Shown piece after piece: positions 54,514 through 63,534 of a stretch of DNA of 64,000 nucleotides (its first letter is position 1; each line of letters begins with the position of its first letter). This DNA comes from a bacterium. GTDB taxonomy: Bacteria > Caldisericota > Caldisericia > Cryosericales > Cryosericaceae. The notes beneath the pieces are model-generated. The model was not told the DNA's origin, made no database searches, and saw only the letters and a program-made list of their open reading frames with translations. The position numbers and the translations under genes were made by a program. Where the stretch lies: positions 1-64,000 of the forward strand of contig JAJFTL010000064.1 of assembly GCA_021373025.1 (NCBI GenBank). Direction: 5' to 3'.

Positions 54514-56555
54514 GCATCTTCAAGCTGAAAGCGCCGTTTGAACCATCGGGAGACCAGCCGGAAGCCATCGAGAAGCTGATCGCCGGCATCAAGGCGGGTG
54601 ACCGGTTTCAGACGCTGGTCGGCGTCACGGGTTCCGGCAAGACGTTCACGATGGCGAACGTCATCAAGGAGTTCGACCGCCCGGTCCTGGTCCTGAGTCA
54701 CAACAAGACGCTTGCCGCGCAGTTGTACAGCGAGTTCAAGGCGTTCTTCCCCGAGAACGCGGTCGAGTATTTTGTCAGCTACTACGACTACTATCAGCCG
54801 GAGGCGTATGTGCCGACGATCGACCTGTACATCGCCAAGGATGCCGACATTAACCAGGACATCGCGCGCCTGCGGCACTCGACCATCCGGTCGCTGATGG
54901 AGCGCAGGGACGTGATCGTTGTCAGTTCGGTCAGCTGCATCTATGGCTGGGACTCGCCGGAGGAGTACCGGGAGGGCCTGCTGACGGTGACGCAGGGCGC
55001 GTCCATGAAGCGCGACGACATTGCCCGGGCGCTGATCGGCCTGCGCTACGAGCGGGCAGAGGACATCGGCAAGGGCGGCTCCTTCCGCGTGCGCGGGTCG
55101 ACTGTGGAGGTTATGCCCAAGGAGACGGAAACCGGCATCCGCATACGACTCTCTGTGGACGGGACGGTCGAGAAGATCCAGGAGTTCGATGCGGGTTCAC
55201 GCCAGGTGCTGAGGGAGTACAGGGAGTTCATCTTCTTCCCGGCCGCGCAGTTTGTGACCAGCCCGGAGCGTATCGAAAAGTACATCGCGCTGATTCAGAA
55301 GGACATGGAGGAACGCATCCAGTATTTCAAGGCGCAGAACAAATTCGTGGAGGCGCAGCGCATCGAAGAGCGCACGAAGAATGACATCGAGATGCTGCGC
55401 GAGGCCGGCTACTGCACGGGCATCGAAAACTACAGCCGCTACTTCAGCGGCCGTGATCCGGGTTCGCAGCCCTACACGCTGCTGAGCTTCCTGCCCAAGG
55501 ACTTCCTCCTGTTTGTGGACGAGTCGCACATCAGCGTCCCCCAAATCCGCGGAATGTTCAACGGGGACCGGCAGCGCAAACAAACGCTGATTGACTACGG
55601 CTTCCGCCTGCCGTCTGCGCTGGACAACCGGCCGCTCACGTTCGACGAGTTCATGCAGTACGTCACGCAGGCGATCTTCGTCAGTGCTACACCTTCGGAA
55701 TATGAATATCAAGTCTCCGGCCAGGTGGTCCAGCAGTTGCTGCGTCCGACGGGCCTCGTGGACCCACTGATCGAGGTGCGCCCCAGCAAGGATCAGGTCC
55801 CCAACCTCATGAGCGAGATTCGGCAGCGTGTCGAGAGGCAGGAGCGGGTGCTTGTGACGACGCTGACCAAAAAGAGTTCGGAGCTGCTGGCGGACTACCT
55901 TCAGCAGGAAGGCATCAAGGCGCAGTATCTGCACAGCGATCTGGACGCACTTGCCCGTGTGCACATCCTGCGCCAGCTGCGCTCCGGTGACATTGACGTC
56001 CTGGTGGGTGTCAACCTGCTGCGCGAAGGCCTGGACCTGCCAGAGGTCTCGCTGGTGGCGATTCTGGACGCGGACAAGGAAGGGTTCCTGCGCAGTGACA
56101 CGTCGCTGCTGCAGACCATGGGCAGGGCTGCCCGGAACGTGTCTGGTACGATCATCATGTACGCGGACGAAGTGACAGGCTCCATGAGTCGCGCGATGGC
56201 CGAATCACGCCGACGGCGTGAGTATCAGCTAGCCTATAATGAGCAGCACGGCATCACACCGCAGACGATCCACAAGGCGATCTCCGAGCTGATTGACCTG
56301 CCCTGGCGCCAGCCGGACGAGATCGAGAAGCTAGGAGGAGATCTGCTGGCGAAGATGTCTCCCACTGAGGTGCAGGCCCTGGTCATCCAGCTGAACGAAG
56401 AGATGCTGGAACATGCCCAGTCGCTGGAGTTCGAGGAAGCGGCGGCGCTGCGCGACAAGATTGCCCAGCTGCGCGCATTGCTTATCGGCGAGAAGCCGCC
56501 CAGAGCGCAAGCTCCAGGCCTCATGCCCCATATGGGCAGGCACAAGGGGCGCTGA
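54510..56555 (+). CDS. uvrB: Excinuclease ABC subunit B
   Basis: A 681-residue nucleotide excision repair helicase-like protein. From TTG 54510 it reads SIFKLKAPFEPSGDQPEAIE, matching the exact UvrB N-terminus (MSKFKLVSPFKPTGDQPEAI). Walker A is GVTGSGKT, the damage hairpin is YYDYYQPEAYVP, the helicase motifs include FVDESHISVPQ and GRAARNVSG, and a C-terminal UVR domain is present (MLEHAQSLEFEEAAALRDKI). The TTG overlaps the RAYT stop (TTGA). The frame is open further upstream only as a shadow of RAYT. AGAGAG lies about 12 bases upstream. Confidence 0.96.
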   Translation: MSIFKLKAPFEPSGDQPEAIEKLIAGIKAGDRFQTLVGVTGSGKTFTMANVIKEFDRPVLVLSHNKTLAAQLYSEFKAFFPENAVEYFVSYYDYYQPEAYVPTIDLYIAKDADINQDIARLRHSTIRSLMERRDVIVVSSVSCIYGWDSPEEYREGLLTVTQGASMKRDDIARALIGLRYERAEDIGKGGSFRVRGSTVEVMPKETETGIRIRLSVDGTVEKIQEFDAGSRQVLREYREFIFFPAAQFVTSPERIEKYIALIQKDMEERIQYFKAQNKFVEAQRIEERTKNDIEMLREAGYCTGIENYSRYFSGRDPGSQPYTLLSFLPKDFLLFVDESHISVPQIRGMFNGDRQRKQTLIDYGFRLPSALDNRPLTFDEFMQYVTQAIFVSATPSEYEYQVSGQVVQQLLRPTGLVDPLIEVRPSKDQVPNLMSEIRQRVERQERVLVTTLTKKSSELLADYLQQEGIKAQYLHSDLDALARVHILRQLRSGDIDVLVGVNLLREGLDLPEVSLVAILDADKEGFLRSDTSLLQTMGRAARNVSGTIIMYADEVTGSMSRAMAESRRRREYQLAYNEQHGITPQTIHKAISELIDLPWRQPDEIEKLGGDLLAKMSPTEVQALVIQLNEEMLEHAQSLEFEEAAALRDKIAQLRALLIGEKPPRAQAPGLMPHMGRHKGR

Positions 56556-56693
56556 GTGGTTGGGGAGCGATGCAGAGGCAGCTTGACAGTGACACGGCGG
56601 GTGCTAGCATGAACACCACAGGAACAGGGTGTCGACAATTGCTGGCAGGAGGCAACACAGCACCATGAACACGTTCAGACCTGAGGCAATGCC

Positions 56694-57419
56694 ATGATGG
56701 CGACTCGAGCGAGATCGCTCGCTACACTGGTCGTGGTCGTTGCCATTCTGCTGAGCAGTGCAGGGGTCGGGCGCGCCCAGACTACCGCATCGGGGGATGC
56801 CCGCATCCAGCAGCTGGTGGACCTGCATATTCTCAAGGGAGCTCCGGATGGCGACCTCCAGCTGGATCGGCAGATCAACGGTGGTGAGCTGGTGGTGCTG
56901 CTGGAACGCGTTCTACAGCAACCTCGCGTTGTGTCACCCACCCTCGGAACGCCTTCGGTGGGAACAGAGAGTCAGGGATGGATCCAAGCGTACGCCTGGG
57001 TACGAGCGATGTCGAGCCGCTTGCTGGACGCGCGCCGGCAGATTGGGCACGTCTGGTTCGATGTCAGGTACCGGATGGAAGAGCCGGCGCCCTGGGGCAT
57101 CGATTGCACCCACTGGATGTTCACGTCGTTGCGCAATGCCTACCTGGACGATGGGCTGATCGACCTTTCGTTCGATCCCATGAAGCGCATCGGTGGCAGC
57201 GATGGCATCGAGATGCTGCTGACGGCAGCCGGGTTTGGCGGTGAGGTCGACACCATGCAGGCTCGGATGGATGGAGCTCCGCGCGATGACACGCTGCGGA
57301 TCGTCTGCCGACAGCATGGGTTTGACAGTATCATGGACTATGCCGGCAAGCCGCTGACACGAAGAGAAGCAGCGCTCATGGTCTGGAGGCTGCTGGCCCT
57401 TCGAACCAGTGCAGATTGA
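56694..57419 (+). CDS. Secreted protein with SLH-like repeats
   Basis: A 241-residue protein. A signal peptide (SLATLVVVVAILLSSAGVGRAQ) is followed by an SLH-like repeat (IQQLVDLHILKGAPDGDLQLD, INGGELVVLLERVLQ). A central region has PWGIDCTHWMFTSLRNAYLD, and a second SLH-like end is DYAGKPLTRREAALMVWRLL. Two repeats bracket about 130 residues, so it may attach to S-layer-type cell-wall polymers. The middle part is not recognised. It begins 139 bases after uvrB. Confidence 0.7.
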   Translation: MMATRARSLATLVVVVAILLSSAGVGRAQTTASGDARIQQLVDLHILKGAPDGDLQLDRQINGGELVVLLERVLQQPRVVSPTLGTPSVGTESQGWIQAYAWVRAMSSRLLDARRQIGHVWFDVRYRMEEPAPWGIDCTHWMFTSLRNAYLDDGLIDLSFDPMKRIGGSDGIEMLLTAAGFGGEVDTMQARMDGAPRDDTLRIVCRQHGFDSIMDYAGKPLTRREAALMVWRLLALRTSAD

Positions 57420-57480
57420 AGCAGACAGCGGATTGGCGCAGAGCTGCGAGCTGCTGTAGTTGGCCGGAGGTGCCGTTCCG

Positions 57481-58767
57481 CTAGTCGGTCAGCTTTGGGA
57501 TTTCGGGCAGAGCGGCGGGGCCGGGGTGCTGCATCGCTGGATGATGCCGGAACGACACCACAAAAACGATGATGTAGGTGCCATAGACGGCAGCAGTCAG
57601 GATCATCGGCAGCGTGAATCCGGTCTTCTGGATCAGCCAGCCGCCCAGTGCAGTCGCGACAGCCCATGATCCTGTCCATGCCATCTGGAAGACATTGTGT
57701 GCCACCGAGCGCTTGTCAGGCGGCACAAGGTCCAGCGAGAACTTGTCCGTCACCGGTGTCGAACACATCATCAGGCCGGCGCGCATCCAGAACGCCACGG
57801 CTGCTATCGTGATGTTCTGCGTGAAGGCCATGATGACCAGGAACACCAGCGATCCACCTACCGTAAAGGCGATCATGCGCAGCAGGCCGGCCCGCCGCAC
57901 CAGCCATGGCGCCAGCAGGACACCGACAGTCAGGACCACGTTGCTCATCGCGAACAGGTTGCCGACGACCACCGTGCTGGCGTGGAAGCGGTCAGCGAAG
58001 TACAGGTTGAGGTAGGGGATACTGAGACCGGCCCCAAATCCGATGATGGCGTTGGCGACCGCATACCGGAACGCGAAGCGCTTCCAAGAGGGGGTGACGT
58101 CCGGCTCGCTCTGTCCAGCGGTCATAGGATCATCCACCCGCTGGCTGCCGATGGCCTGGTGTTCACGGACGCGCAGGAACACCGCTGTGCTGGCCAGAAT
58201 GAAGGCTGCACCCACGATTAGTGTCAGGCGGAGTCCCATGAGTGGCGGTGCTCCGAAGCGAGCGAACATGCGTGGCAGCAGCCCGCCCACGACGGATGCG
58301 ATGACGGACATCACCGTTCCCACCATAAAGGCAAGGCTAAACGCCGTCTGACGATCCTCCGGGTGGGTACTGCGCATCATCTCAGGGTTGTAGGCAGCCC
58401 CATACAGCATGTTGCTGGCCGAAACACCGATCTGCATGATGATGAGCACGACAGGAGCCAGGATACTGGCCTGCACGCCGCTGAACACAGCGATCAGCAG
58501 GGCAGAAACAGCCAGCGACTTCCTGCTGCCCAGGCGTGTGGCCAGCAGTCCAGCGGGAATGGCAAGCGCAAGCGATCCGATGGTCCCGAGGGAGTTCAAC
58601 CTGCCCAGAAAGGCCTCGCCCAGCCCGCCCTGCTTCAGGTACAAGTTGAAGAACGTCATAAAGATGCCGTTGCCCAGCCCCAGCAGCGCTGCGCCGACAA
58701 GCAGCAGCCGCATGTTGGTGCCCAGGTGGCGGATGACAGTCCAGTAGCGTCGCAGTTCGTGGTGCAT
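57481..58767 (-). CDS. MFS transporter
   Basis: A 428-residue protein with 12 hydrophobic helices. LLVGAALLGLGNGIFMTFFN is the first helix and LPRMFARFGAPPLMGLRL lies in the central loop. The second half includes VANAIIGFGAGLSIPYLNLY. It resembles the sugar/drug efflux MFS_1 group, but the substrate is not predictable. It is last in a run of transporter genes transcribed leftward, starting 12 bases after the EamA gene. Confidence 0.85.
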   Translation of the reverse strand: MHHELRRYWTVIRHLGTNMRLLLVGAALLGLGNGIFMTFFNLYLKQGGLGEAFLGRLNSLGTIGSLALAIPAGLLATRLGSRKSLAVSALLIAVFSGVQASILAPVVLIIMQIGVSASNMLYGAAYNPEMMRSTHPEDRQTAFSLAFMVGTVMSVIASVVGGLLPRMFARFGAPPLMGLRLTLIVGAAFILASTAVFLRVREHQAIGSQRVDDPMTAGQSEPDVTPSWKRFAFRYAVANAIIGFGAGLSIPYLNLYFADRFHASTVVVGNLFAMSNVVLTVGVLLAPWLVRRAGLLRMIAFTVGGSLVFLVIMAFTQNITIAAVAFWMRAGLMMCSTPVTDKFSLDLVPPDKRSVAHNVFQMAWTGSWAVATALGGWLIQKTGFTLPMILTAAVYGTYIIVFVVSFRHHPAMQHPGPAALPEIPKLTD

Positions 58768-58778
58768 CGTCTGCCTGC

Positions 58779-59633
58779 CTAGGAGACTGCGGAGGCAATG
58801 AACAGGAGGACACCGCCCACGAGGACGGCTGGTCCTATGTGTTCACCAATGAACAGCACGGCCAGGAGTGTTGCGAAGACCGGCTCAAGGGAGTAGATGA
58901 TGCTGGCCTGTGCGACGGTCACCTCATGCTGAAAGCGATTCTGCAGCAGCAGCGTGATGACGGTCGTGAAGATAGCAAGATACAGGAGCGATGGCCATGA
59001 GGCCGGGTTCACGACCAGCGTCTGCTTCGTTGCGACGGCATAAGCAAGGGAGCAGGCGGCCACGGCAAGCAGCTGGAAGAACGTGGTGGCATAGAAGGAC
59101 TCATGGTCCGAAAACAGGTGGATCATCAGCACCTGAACGCTAAAGGCCAGGGCGGACAGCAACGTCAGGAAATCTCCCGAGCCCATGCCGCCAACGCGCA
59201 GCGTGAACCCGAAGGAGATGATCCAGAGACCAGCGACTGCTGCCATCAGCGCAACGATGATCCTCCAGGAGCGCTTCTCGTGCAGGAAGATAAAGGACAG
59301 AACGGGGGCCACAACCACCGAGAGCCCGGTGATGAACGCACTCTTGCTGGCCGTCGTTCTTGTCAGTCCTGTGACCTGCAGCATGAAGCCCAGGTACTCC
59401 GGAACGCCGATGGCCAGCCCCTTGAGAAGGTTGAGCCACGTGAAGGCGATGCGCCGGCGGAACAGCACATAGACGACTGCCGCAGCGATGGCAAAGCGGA
59501 TGAGTACCAACAGGGCGGGCGAGATGCTTCGCAGGCTCTCCTTCATGACGGCAAATGTCGTCGACCACAGCAGGACAGCGAGCAGCAGGAGCAGCTCGGA
59601 ACGACGTTCCGACATGCCTGAACGCCCAGCCAT
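58779..59633 (-). CDS. EamA/DMT family transporter
   Basis: A 284-residue protein with ten helices in two EamA repeats. LLLLAVLLWSTTFAVMKESL opens the first and the second repeat contains TAVITLLLQ-type helix ends and SLEPVFATLLAVLFIGEHIG. This is the common drug/metabolite or amino acid exporter fold. The start ATG overlaps the stop of the preceding MFS gene by one base (TGATG), so they are translationally coupled. Confidence 0.88.
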   Translation of the reverse strand: MAGRSGMSERRSELLLLLAVLLWSTTFAVMKESLRSISPALLVLIRFAIAAAVVYVLFRRRIAFTWLNLLKGLAIGVPEYLGFMLQVTGLTRTTASKSAFITGLSVVVAPVLSFIFLHEKRSWRIIVALMAAVAGLWIISFGFTLRVGGMGSGDFLTLLSALAFSVQVLMIHLFSDHESFYATTFFQLLAVAACSLAYAVATKQTLVVNPASWPSLLYLAIFTTVITLLLQNRFQHEVTVAQASIIYSLEPVFATLLAVLFIGEHIGPAVLVGGVLLFIASAVS

Positions 59634-60793
59634 CAGGCGTTTTCAGCGGCCGGTCGGCGCAGGAACAGGGCGAGCACAGCCCCAAGGCATGTCAAGGCGC
59701 CCGCCATGGCAAAGCTTGCGAGGTAGCTTCCCGTCGCATCACGCACCATGCCGCCGATCGCGGGGCCAAACAGGACACCCACGTTCAGCAGGCCGGCCAG
59801 GACACCATACCCAAGGCCAGTTTCACGGTCATGCAACAGGTGCGGCGCCAGGGCGAAGACGGCAGCCGGCGCCAAGGCAAGGCTGAAGCTGATGCAGAGG
59901 AACAGGAGGATGACGTGCTGTGTGAACAGGCCCAGGAGCACCACGAAGAGCGCGAACACGAGGTCAGCCACGACGATGCCCCACCTCTGCCACTGCCGAT
60001 GCTCCAGCACATGACCCATGGAAGTCGACGCGACTACCGGGAAGACAATGAGCACGCTAGCCATCGTTCCTGCTGCCTGCGGCGACATACCCCGGCCGAC
60101 CAGCAGGTCATTGGCAAACGTCATCAGGACGAGCGCCCCGGCATTCCAGAACATCCACACCAGGCCCAACACCCACACCTGCAGATTGAGGCGCCGTAGT
60201 CCCCTGAACAGGGAGACAGGCTTCTCGTCGTGCTGTGGCGGATCCCGGTACCACCCTGCATAGGCAACAGCGACGATGCACGTGAAGGCAAGGCACGCCC
60301 AGACCGGTGCCTGCCAGCCGTGTGCTGCGGCCAGCGGAGCGAAGCCCAGTTGACTGATGAGGATGCTCACCGGAACTGCTGTATTCATCATTCCCATCGC
60401 TGCGCCTAAATACCTCGTGCCCATGAAGTTCTCGCTAATGATCTGCGCTCCCAGGATTGATAGCGTTGCGGAGCCGATGCCCATGGCAAGCCGGGCCAGC
60501 AGCAGACTGCCGTACGACGTGGAAAGCGCAAACCATGCCTCAGCAGCAATAAGGCATGCGAGTCCCAGCAGGCCGACGGTTCTGCCTCCCCAGCGGTCGG
60601 CCAGATAGCCCACGACTGGTGAAACGACGATGCCAAACAGCGCCAACGACGACATCAGCGTCCCTGCCTGTCCGGGCGAGATGTTGAGCGTCTGGCGCAT
60701 CACGGGGATGGTGGGCGGCAGAAACTGCAGCGCAATGCCAAACGCGATTGTCAGCCCGTATCCAGCGACCAGGTACCATAGTTTCCTATTCAT
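59633..60793 (-). CDS. MFS transporter (OFA/NreB-like)
   Basis: A 386-residue protein with 12 helices. The loop 2-3 motif is GYLADRWGGRTVGLLGL and the first helix is GYGLTIAFGIALQFLPPTIP. It resembles NarK/nitrate or oxalate:formate-type carriers. ATG 60793 is used because the upstream frame to 60847 only translates the palindrome (copy D). The stop is shared with the EamA start. Substrate unknown. Confidence 0.85.
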   Translation of the reverse strand: MNRKLWYLVAGYGLTIAFGIALQFLPPTIPVMRQTLNISPGQAGTLMSSLALFGIVVSPVVGYLADRWGGRTVGLLGLACLIAAEAWFALSTSYGSLLLARLAMGIGSATLSILGAQIISENFMGTRYLGAAMGMMNTAVPVSILISQLGFAPLAAAHGWQAPVWACLAFTCIVAVAYAGWYRDPPQHDEKPVSLFRGLRRLNLQVWVLGLVWMFWNAGALVLMTFANDLLVGRGMSPQAAGTMASVLIVFPVVASTSMGHVLEHRQWQRWGIVVADLVFALFVVLLGLFTQHVILLFLCISFSLALAPAAVFALAPHLLHDRETGLGYGVLAGLLNVGVLFGPAIGGMVRDATGSYLASFAMAGALTCLGAVLALFLRRPAAENA

Positions 60794-60818
60794 GCCACGT
60801 AAGCTGCTCCATTTCTTG

Positions 60819-60861
60819 AATTGTGAATCCTCTTGTACCAGGTACAAGAGGATTCACAATT
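60819..60861. repeat. 43-bp palindrome, copy D (perfect)
   Basis: A perfect 21-bp inverted repeat with one central A: AATTGTGAATCCTCTTGTAC... mirrored exactly. It is the best-preserved copy. It lies between the DUF364 stop (eight bases away) and the MFS start, the only copy not supplying a stop codon. Confidence 0.92.
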
Positions 60862-60869
60862 GTGGGTTG

Positions 60870-61619
60870 TCAGGGTTTCTGCATGGTGATGAAGTGGACA
60901 GCATGCTTGAATTCCTGCACGCCTCCACCTTCGCGGACGATCTCGGCCAGTTCCTCTGGGTCACGGGCAACTGAGCCGGAAAGTGCGTCGACGCCGTAGT
61001 CGAACAAGAGTGCCGAGAGAGGCGTGGAGGGCCCAATCAGCATGACCCAGGCACCTCTTGCGAGTTCGAGGAGCCGCGGCAGGCTCTTGTTGGCCAGCGC
61101 CGATCCTGTGATGGCAACGACGTCCATGCGCGGCAGCAGATACTCCTCTGCCTGTTGAGGAAGATCCCCGTCGCGCGGCTGCTGGTCGAAGACTGTCAAG
61201 GTTGCCGCCGCAGCACGCAGCTGCTCGGTAAATGGAAAGTGTCCGATGACGCCGACCGTCTTGCCAACTGCCTTCTTGAGCAGGAGGTCTTGCCCGTTGA
61301 CTTCCTCCGCGCCCGCAAAACGCTCAGTGATGTTGCATGCGGCACAGATGGCGGCGGCCCCAATCGCCGCTTCCCGGTTGTTCCACGAGAGCGACAGTTC
61401 GGCCAGTTCGACGACGGGCTTTCCCCTCAGATGAAAGAACGTGCCATCCCCCTGCGTCGAGGGTGACAGCTGGGAGAGGGAGAGCCCTGTGGCATGCTCT
61501 GTCTGGACCAGGGACCAGACCTGCCCCGCTATCACCTCCTGGGCCGGCTCATCGTCACACTGGGCAATCAGGTCACGGTACAAGGCGTCATAATCGAAGC
61601 GTGCTGAGTGGCGTCGCAT
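60870..61619 (-). CDS. DUF4213/DUF364 Rossmann-like protein
   Basis: A 249-residue cytoplasmic protein. The N-terminal DUF4213 part (LSWNNREAAIGAAAICAACN) precedes the DUF364 Rossmann part (VGKTVGVIGHFPFTEQL, VVAITGSALANKSLPRLLEL, VMLIGPSTPLSALLFDYGVD). Family members are linked to heavy-metal chelation or cofactor work but have no proven reaction. ATG 61619 has GGAGAAG upstream and follows the Ntn-hydrolase stop by two bases, so they form an operon. Confidence 0.85.
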   Translation of the reverse strand: MRRHSARFDYDALYRDLIAQCDDEPAQEVIAGQVWSLVQTEHATGLSLSQLSPSTQGDGTFFHLRGKPVVELAELSLSWNNREAAIGAAAICAACNITERFAGAEEVNGQDLLLKKAVGKTVGVIGHFPFTEQLRAAAATLTVFDQQPRDGDLPQQAEEYLLPRMDVVAITGSALANKSLPRLLELARGAWVMLIGPSTPLSALLFDYGVDALSGSVARDPEELAEIVREGGGVQEFKHAVHFITMQKP

Positions 61620-61621
61620 GG

Positions 61622-62593
61622 CTACTTCTCCAGGGGTGGCAGAGCTTCGAGGTCGACTTCGCCCGCCTTGGTCCGCAGGTGCTTGCGGTTGAGCCATGTG
61701 AACCCCTTGTCGAACGTGATGACTGCGATGTCGATGGGTCCGCCCACACCAGTCATGTCGCCTGGGTCCATGAGCACGCCATCGCTGAAGCGCTGGATGG
61801 CAGTGGTGGTCTCGATGGCCAGTTGGCAGAAGTCGACGGCGTCCTGCAGGGTCATCGTGCCCCACTGGATGCTGTATTCCACGCCACGCAGCTGCTGCTG
61901 CACAGCAGGCTCGCCGATCTTGGCTGCTGCCTCGCGGACGAGCGGGATGCCCTGAAGGCGCGGGTCGAATCCGAGGACGATACGCGTAACGACGTCCGTC
62001 TGCCCGATCCAGCCTGCACCGAATTCCTTGCCTTGCTTCCGGCTGTCGCGTGCCTGGTCGATGGCGCCGGGAATATAGATCATGTAGACTTCGCTGGTCT
62101 TGTCCTTGTTGTATCCTGCCAGAATGAACTGCAGCCCATCGGGAGCAGCGACTGCTTCCTGGACCTGACCCTGCTGGTTCTTGAAGTGGAACACGACGCG
62201 GGTCGGCTCTTCCTTGACGTCGAGGAGTTCCATGCCCTGGCGAGCCAAATCGGCCTTGATGCCCGCAGGGATGCTCTTCAGCTGGTCACGGTAGGGGACG
62301 CGGGCATCGAAGTATTGGGCGAGTTCCTTCGCAACCTCGCCTACCGACAGCTTGTCAACGGGGATCGTCTGGCGGAAGTCTTCGATGAATCCGCTGACAT
62401 TTTTCATCACACCCTGCTGCGGCAGAAAGGCAAGGCCTGCAATGACGAGACCCATGCGCGAGCCGATGCGGAAGACCTTTGAGGCCGAATCTGACCCGAT
62501 GCGGGCCATCCCCTTTTGGTTGCGGTACGTCTGACGGCTGTCTGCTGCCAGCACGATTCCTTCGGGAATAGTTACATTTATGCCAAGTGACAT
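61622..62593 (-). CDS. Proteasome beta-like Ntn hydrolase
   Basis: A 323-residue protein. The N-terminal half follows the proteasome/HslV fold: IPEGIVLAADSRQTYRN, then SDSASKVFRIGSRMGLVIAG with the G-x-A-G turn and the Lys of ASKVFRI. No propeptide is present. Residue 2 is Ser (MSLGIN), so after Met removal Ser could be the N-terminal nucleophile, as in Anbu-like proteins. The second half (FILAGYNKDKTSEVYMIYIP, FSDGVLMDPGDMTGVGGPID) extends beyond the usual 240 residues. It is the first gene of an operon with DUF364. Confidence 0.75.
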   Translation of the reverse strand: MSLGINVTIPEGIVLAADSRQTYRNQKGMARIGSDSASKVFRIGSRMGLVIAGLAFLPQQGVMKNVSGFIEDFRQTIPVDKLSVGEVAKELAQYFDARVPYRDQLKSIPAGIKADLARQGMELLDVKEEPTRVVFHFKNQQGQVQEAVAAPDGLQFILAGYNKDKTSEVYMIYIPGAIDQARDSRKQGKEFGAGWIGQTDVVTRIVLGFDPRLQGIPLVREAAAKIGEPAVQQQLRGVEYSIQWGTMTLQDAVDFCQLAIETTTAIQRFSDGVLMDPGDMTGVGGPIDIAVITFDKGFTWLNRKHLRTKAGEVDLEALPPLEK

Positions 62594-62610
62594 GCGTCAC
62601 CTCCCATGCG

Positions 62611-62629
62611 ATGCTATCTCTTATAGCAT
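62611..62629. promoter_or_regulatory. Palindrome upstream of the Ntn hydrolase gene
   Basis: ATGCTAT-N5-ATAGCAT is a perfect inverted repeat 18 bases before the start. It contains a TATAAG that could be the -10 box on the minus strand, so it may be an operator. Confidence 0.45.
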
Positions 62630-62718
62630 GAGCAGGTTTGACGCAAACGCAACTGTTTATTGTGGGTATCTCTGAATGCGTCGGGGACAGCCCGTGAGGC
62701 GATGGGTCTGCAGAGTCG

Positions 62719-63483
62719 CTACGGCGCTCCGGGAATGTTGATCCCGGGACCCATCATGCCACCCTGTCCCATCATTCCGCCTTGTCCCATCAGGTCATCC
62801 ATGCCCGTCACCGGGCGGATGCCCAGGGCAGTGATCGTCGACTTGCCACGGCGCCCCACAACGCGGACGATCGTTCCAACCGGGATGTCCGAACCAGCTG
62901 GGAAGTAGGTCTCCTCTGTGATGATGACCAGCCAGCGCTCCCCGGTCAGACTATCGACGACCCACTGCCTGGCTGTTCGGGACACGACGATGCCGATCAC
63001 GGCCCTATCATGCATGCCGCCAAAGGGATTCCCTCCATGCCGGAACAGCTCGCGGCCTGGGCCGGTATGGAAGGTCAGCCGCGTGAGATTTGTGGCGTAC
63101 GCTCCACCAGCCCCTGCTACAACGGCAACGATGAGTGCCAGCACCAGCCACCATCGGGCAACACGGTACAGACGGGCGGTACGGCGCAGGACGATAAACG
63201 ACAGGACGCCAAGGAGAACGACCAGGACGAGGAGCTGCCACGGAAAGTCGAACAAGCCGGGACGCCGCCACCTCGGACCCAGCCGGAGGTCGTACAGCGT
63301 GCCACTCTCGACGAGAATGTACACACTGCCTGCGAGTCCCAGTGCGGTCAGGGCAAAGAGAATCGCCACCGCCGAGTGCTTCAGTGCCCTCACGAGGCGG
63401 AACCACCACCCGGGGGTGGGCTCTAGATGCTGCTCCTCGATCTGTCCAAGGATTTTGTCTTTCAGGTTCTCGTCCATTGCCAT
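62719..63483 (-). CDS. Membrane protein downstream of ECF sigma factor (candidate anti-sigma partner)
   Basis: A 254-residue protein. The N-terminus (DENLKDKILGQIEEQHLEPT) is cytoplasmic and could bind sigma. Three hydrophobic segments follow (FALTALGLAGSVYILV, WQLLVLVVLLGVLSFIVL, LVLALIVAVVAGAGGAYA). An outside domain has VIGIVVSRTARQWVVDSLTG and AGSDIPVGTIVRVVGRRG, a DUF5666-like OB fold, and a Met/Gly-rich tail (GQGGMMGQGGMM). ATG 63477 has better spacing to AGAGAGG than ATG 63483. No CxxC anti-sigma zinc motif is present, so the role is inferred from position only. Confidence 0.65.
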   Translation of the reverse strand: MAMDENLKDKILGQIEEQHLEPTPGWWFRLVRALKHSAVAILFALTALGLAGSVYILVESGTLYDLRLGPRWRRPGLFDFPWQLLVLVVLLGVLSFIVLRRTARLYRVARWWLVLALIVAVVAGAGGAYATNLTRLTFHTGPGRELFRHGGNPFGGMHDRAVIGIVVSRTARQWVVDSLTGERWLVIITEETYFPAGSDIPVGTIVRVVGRRGKSTITALGIRPVTGMDDLMGQGGMMGQGGMMGPGINIPGAP

Positions 63484-63491
63484 CCTCTCTT

Positions 63492-63534
63492 AATTGTGAA
63501 GCCCCTTGTACCAGGTACTAAAGAAATTCACAAT
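63492..63534. repeat. 43-bp palindrome, copy E
   Basis: Ends AATTGTGAAGCC and AATTCACAAT around CTTGTACC-A-GGTACTAA. It sits between the sigma factor and the membrane protein gene. It supplies the TGA stop of the sigma gene (63530-63528) and lies nine bases before the next start. Confidence 0.88.
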
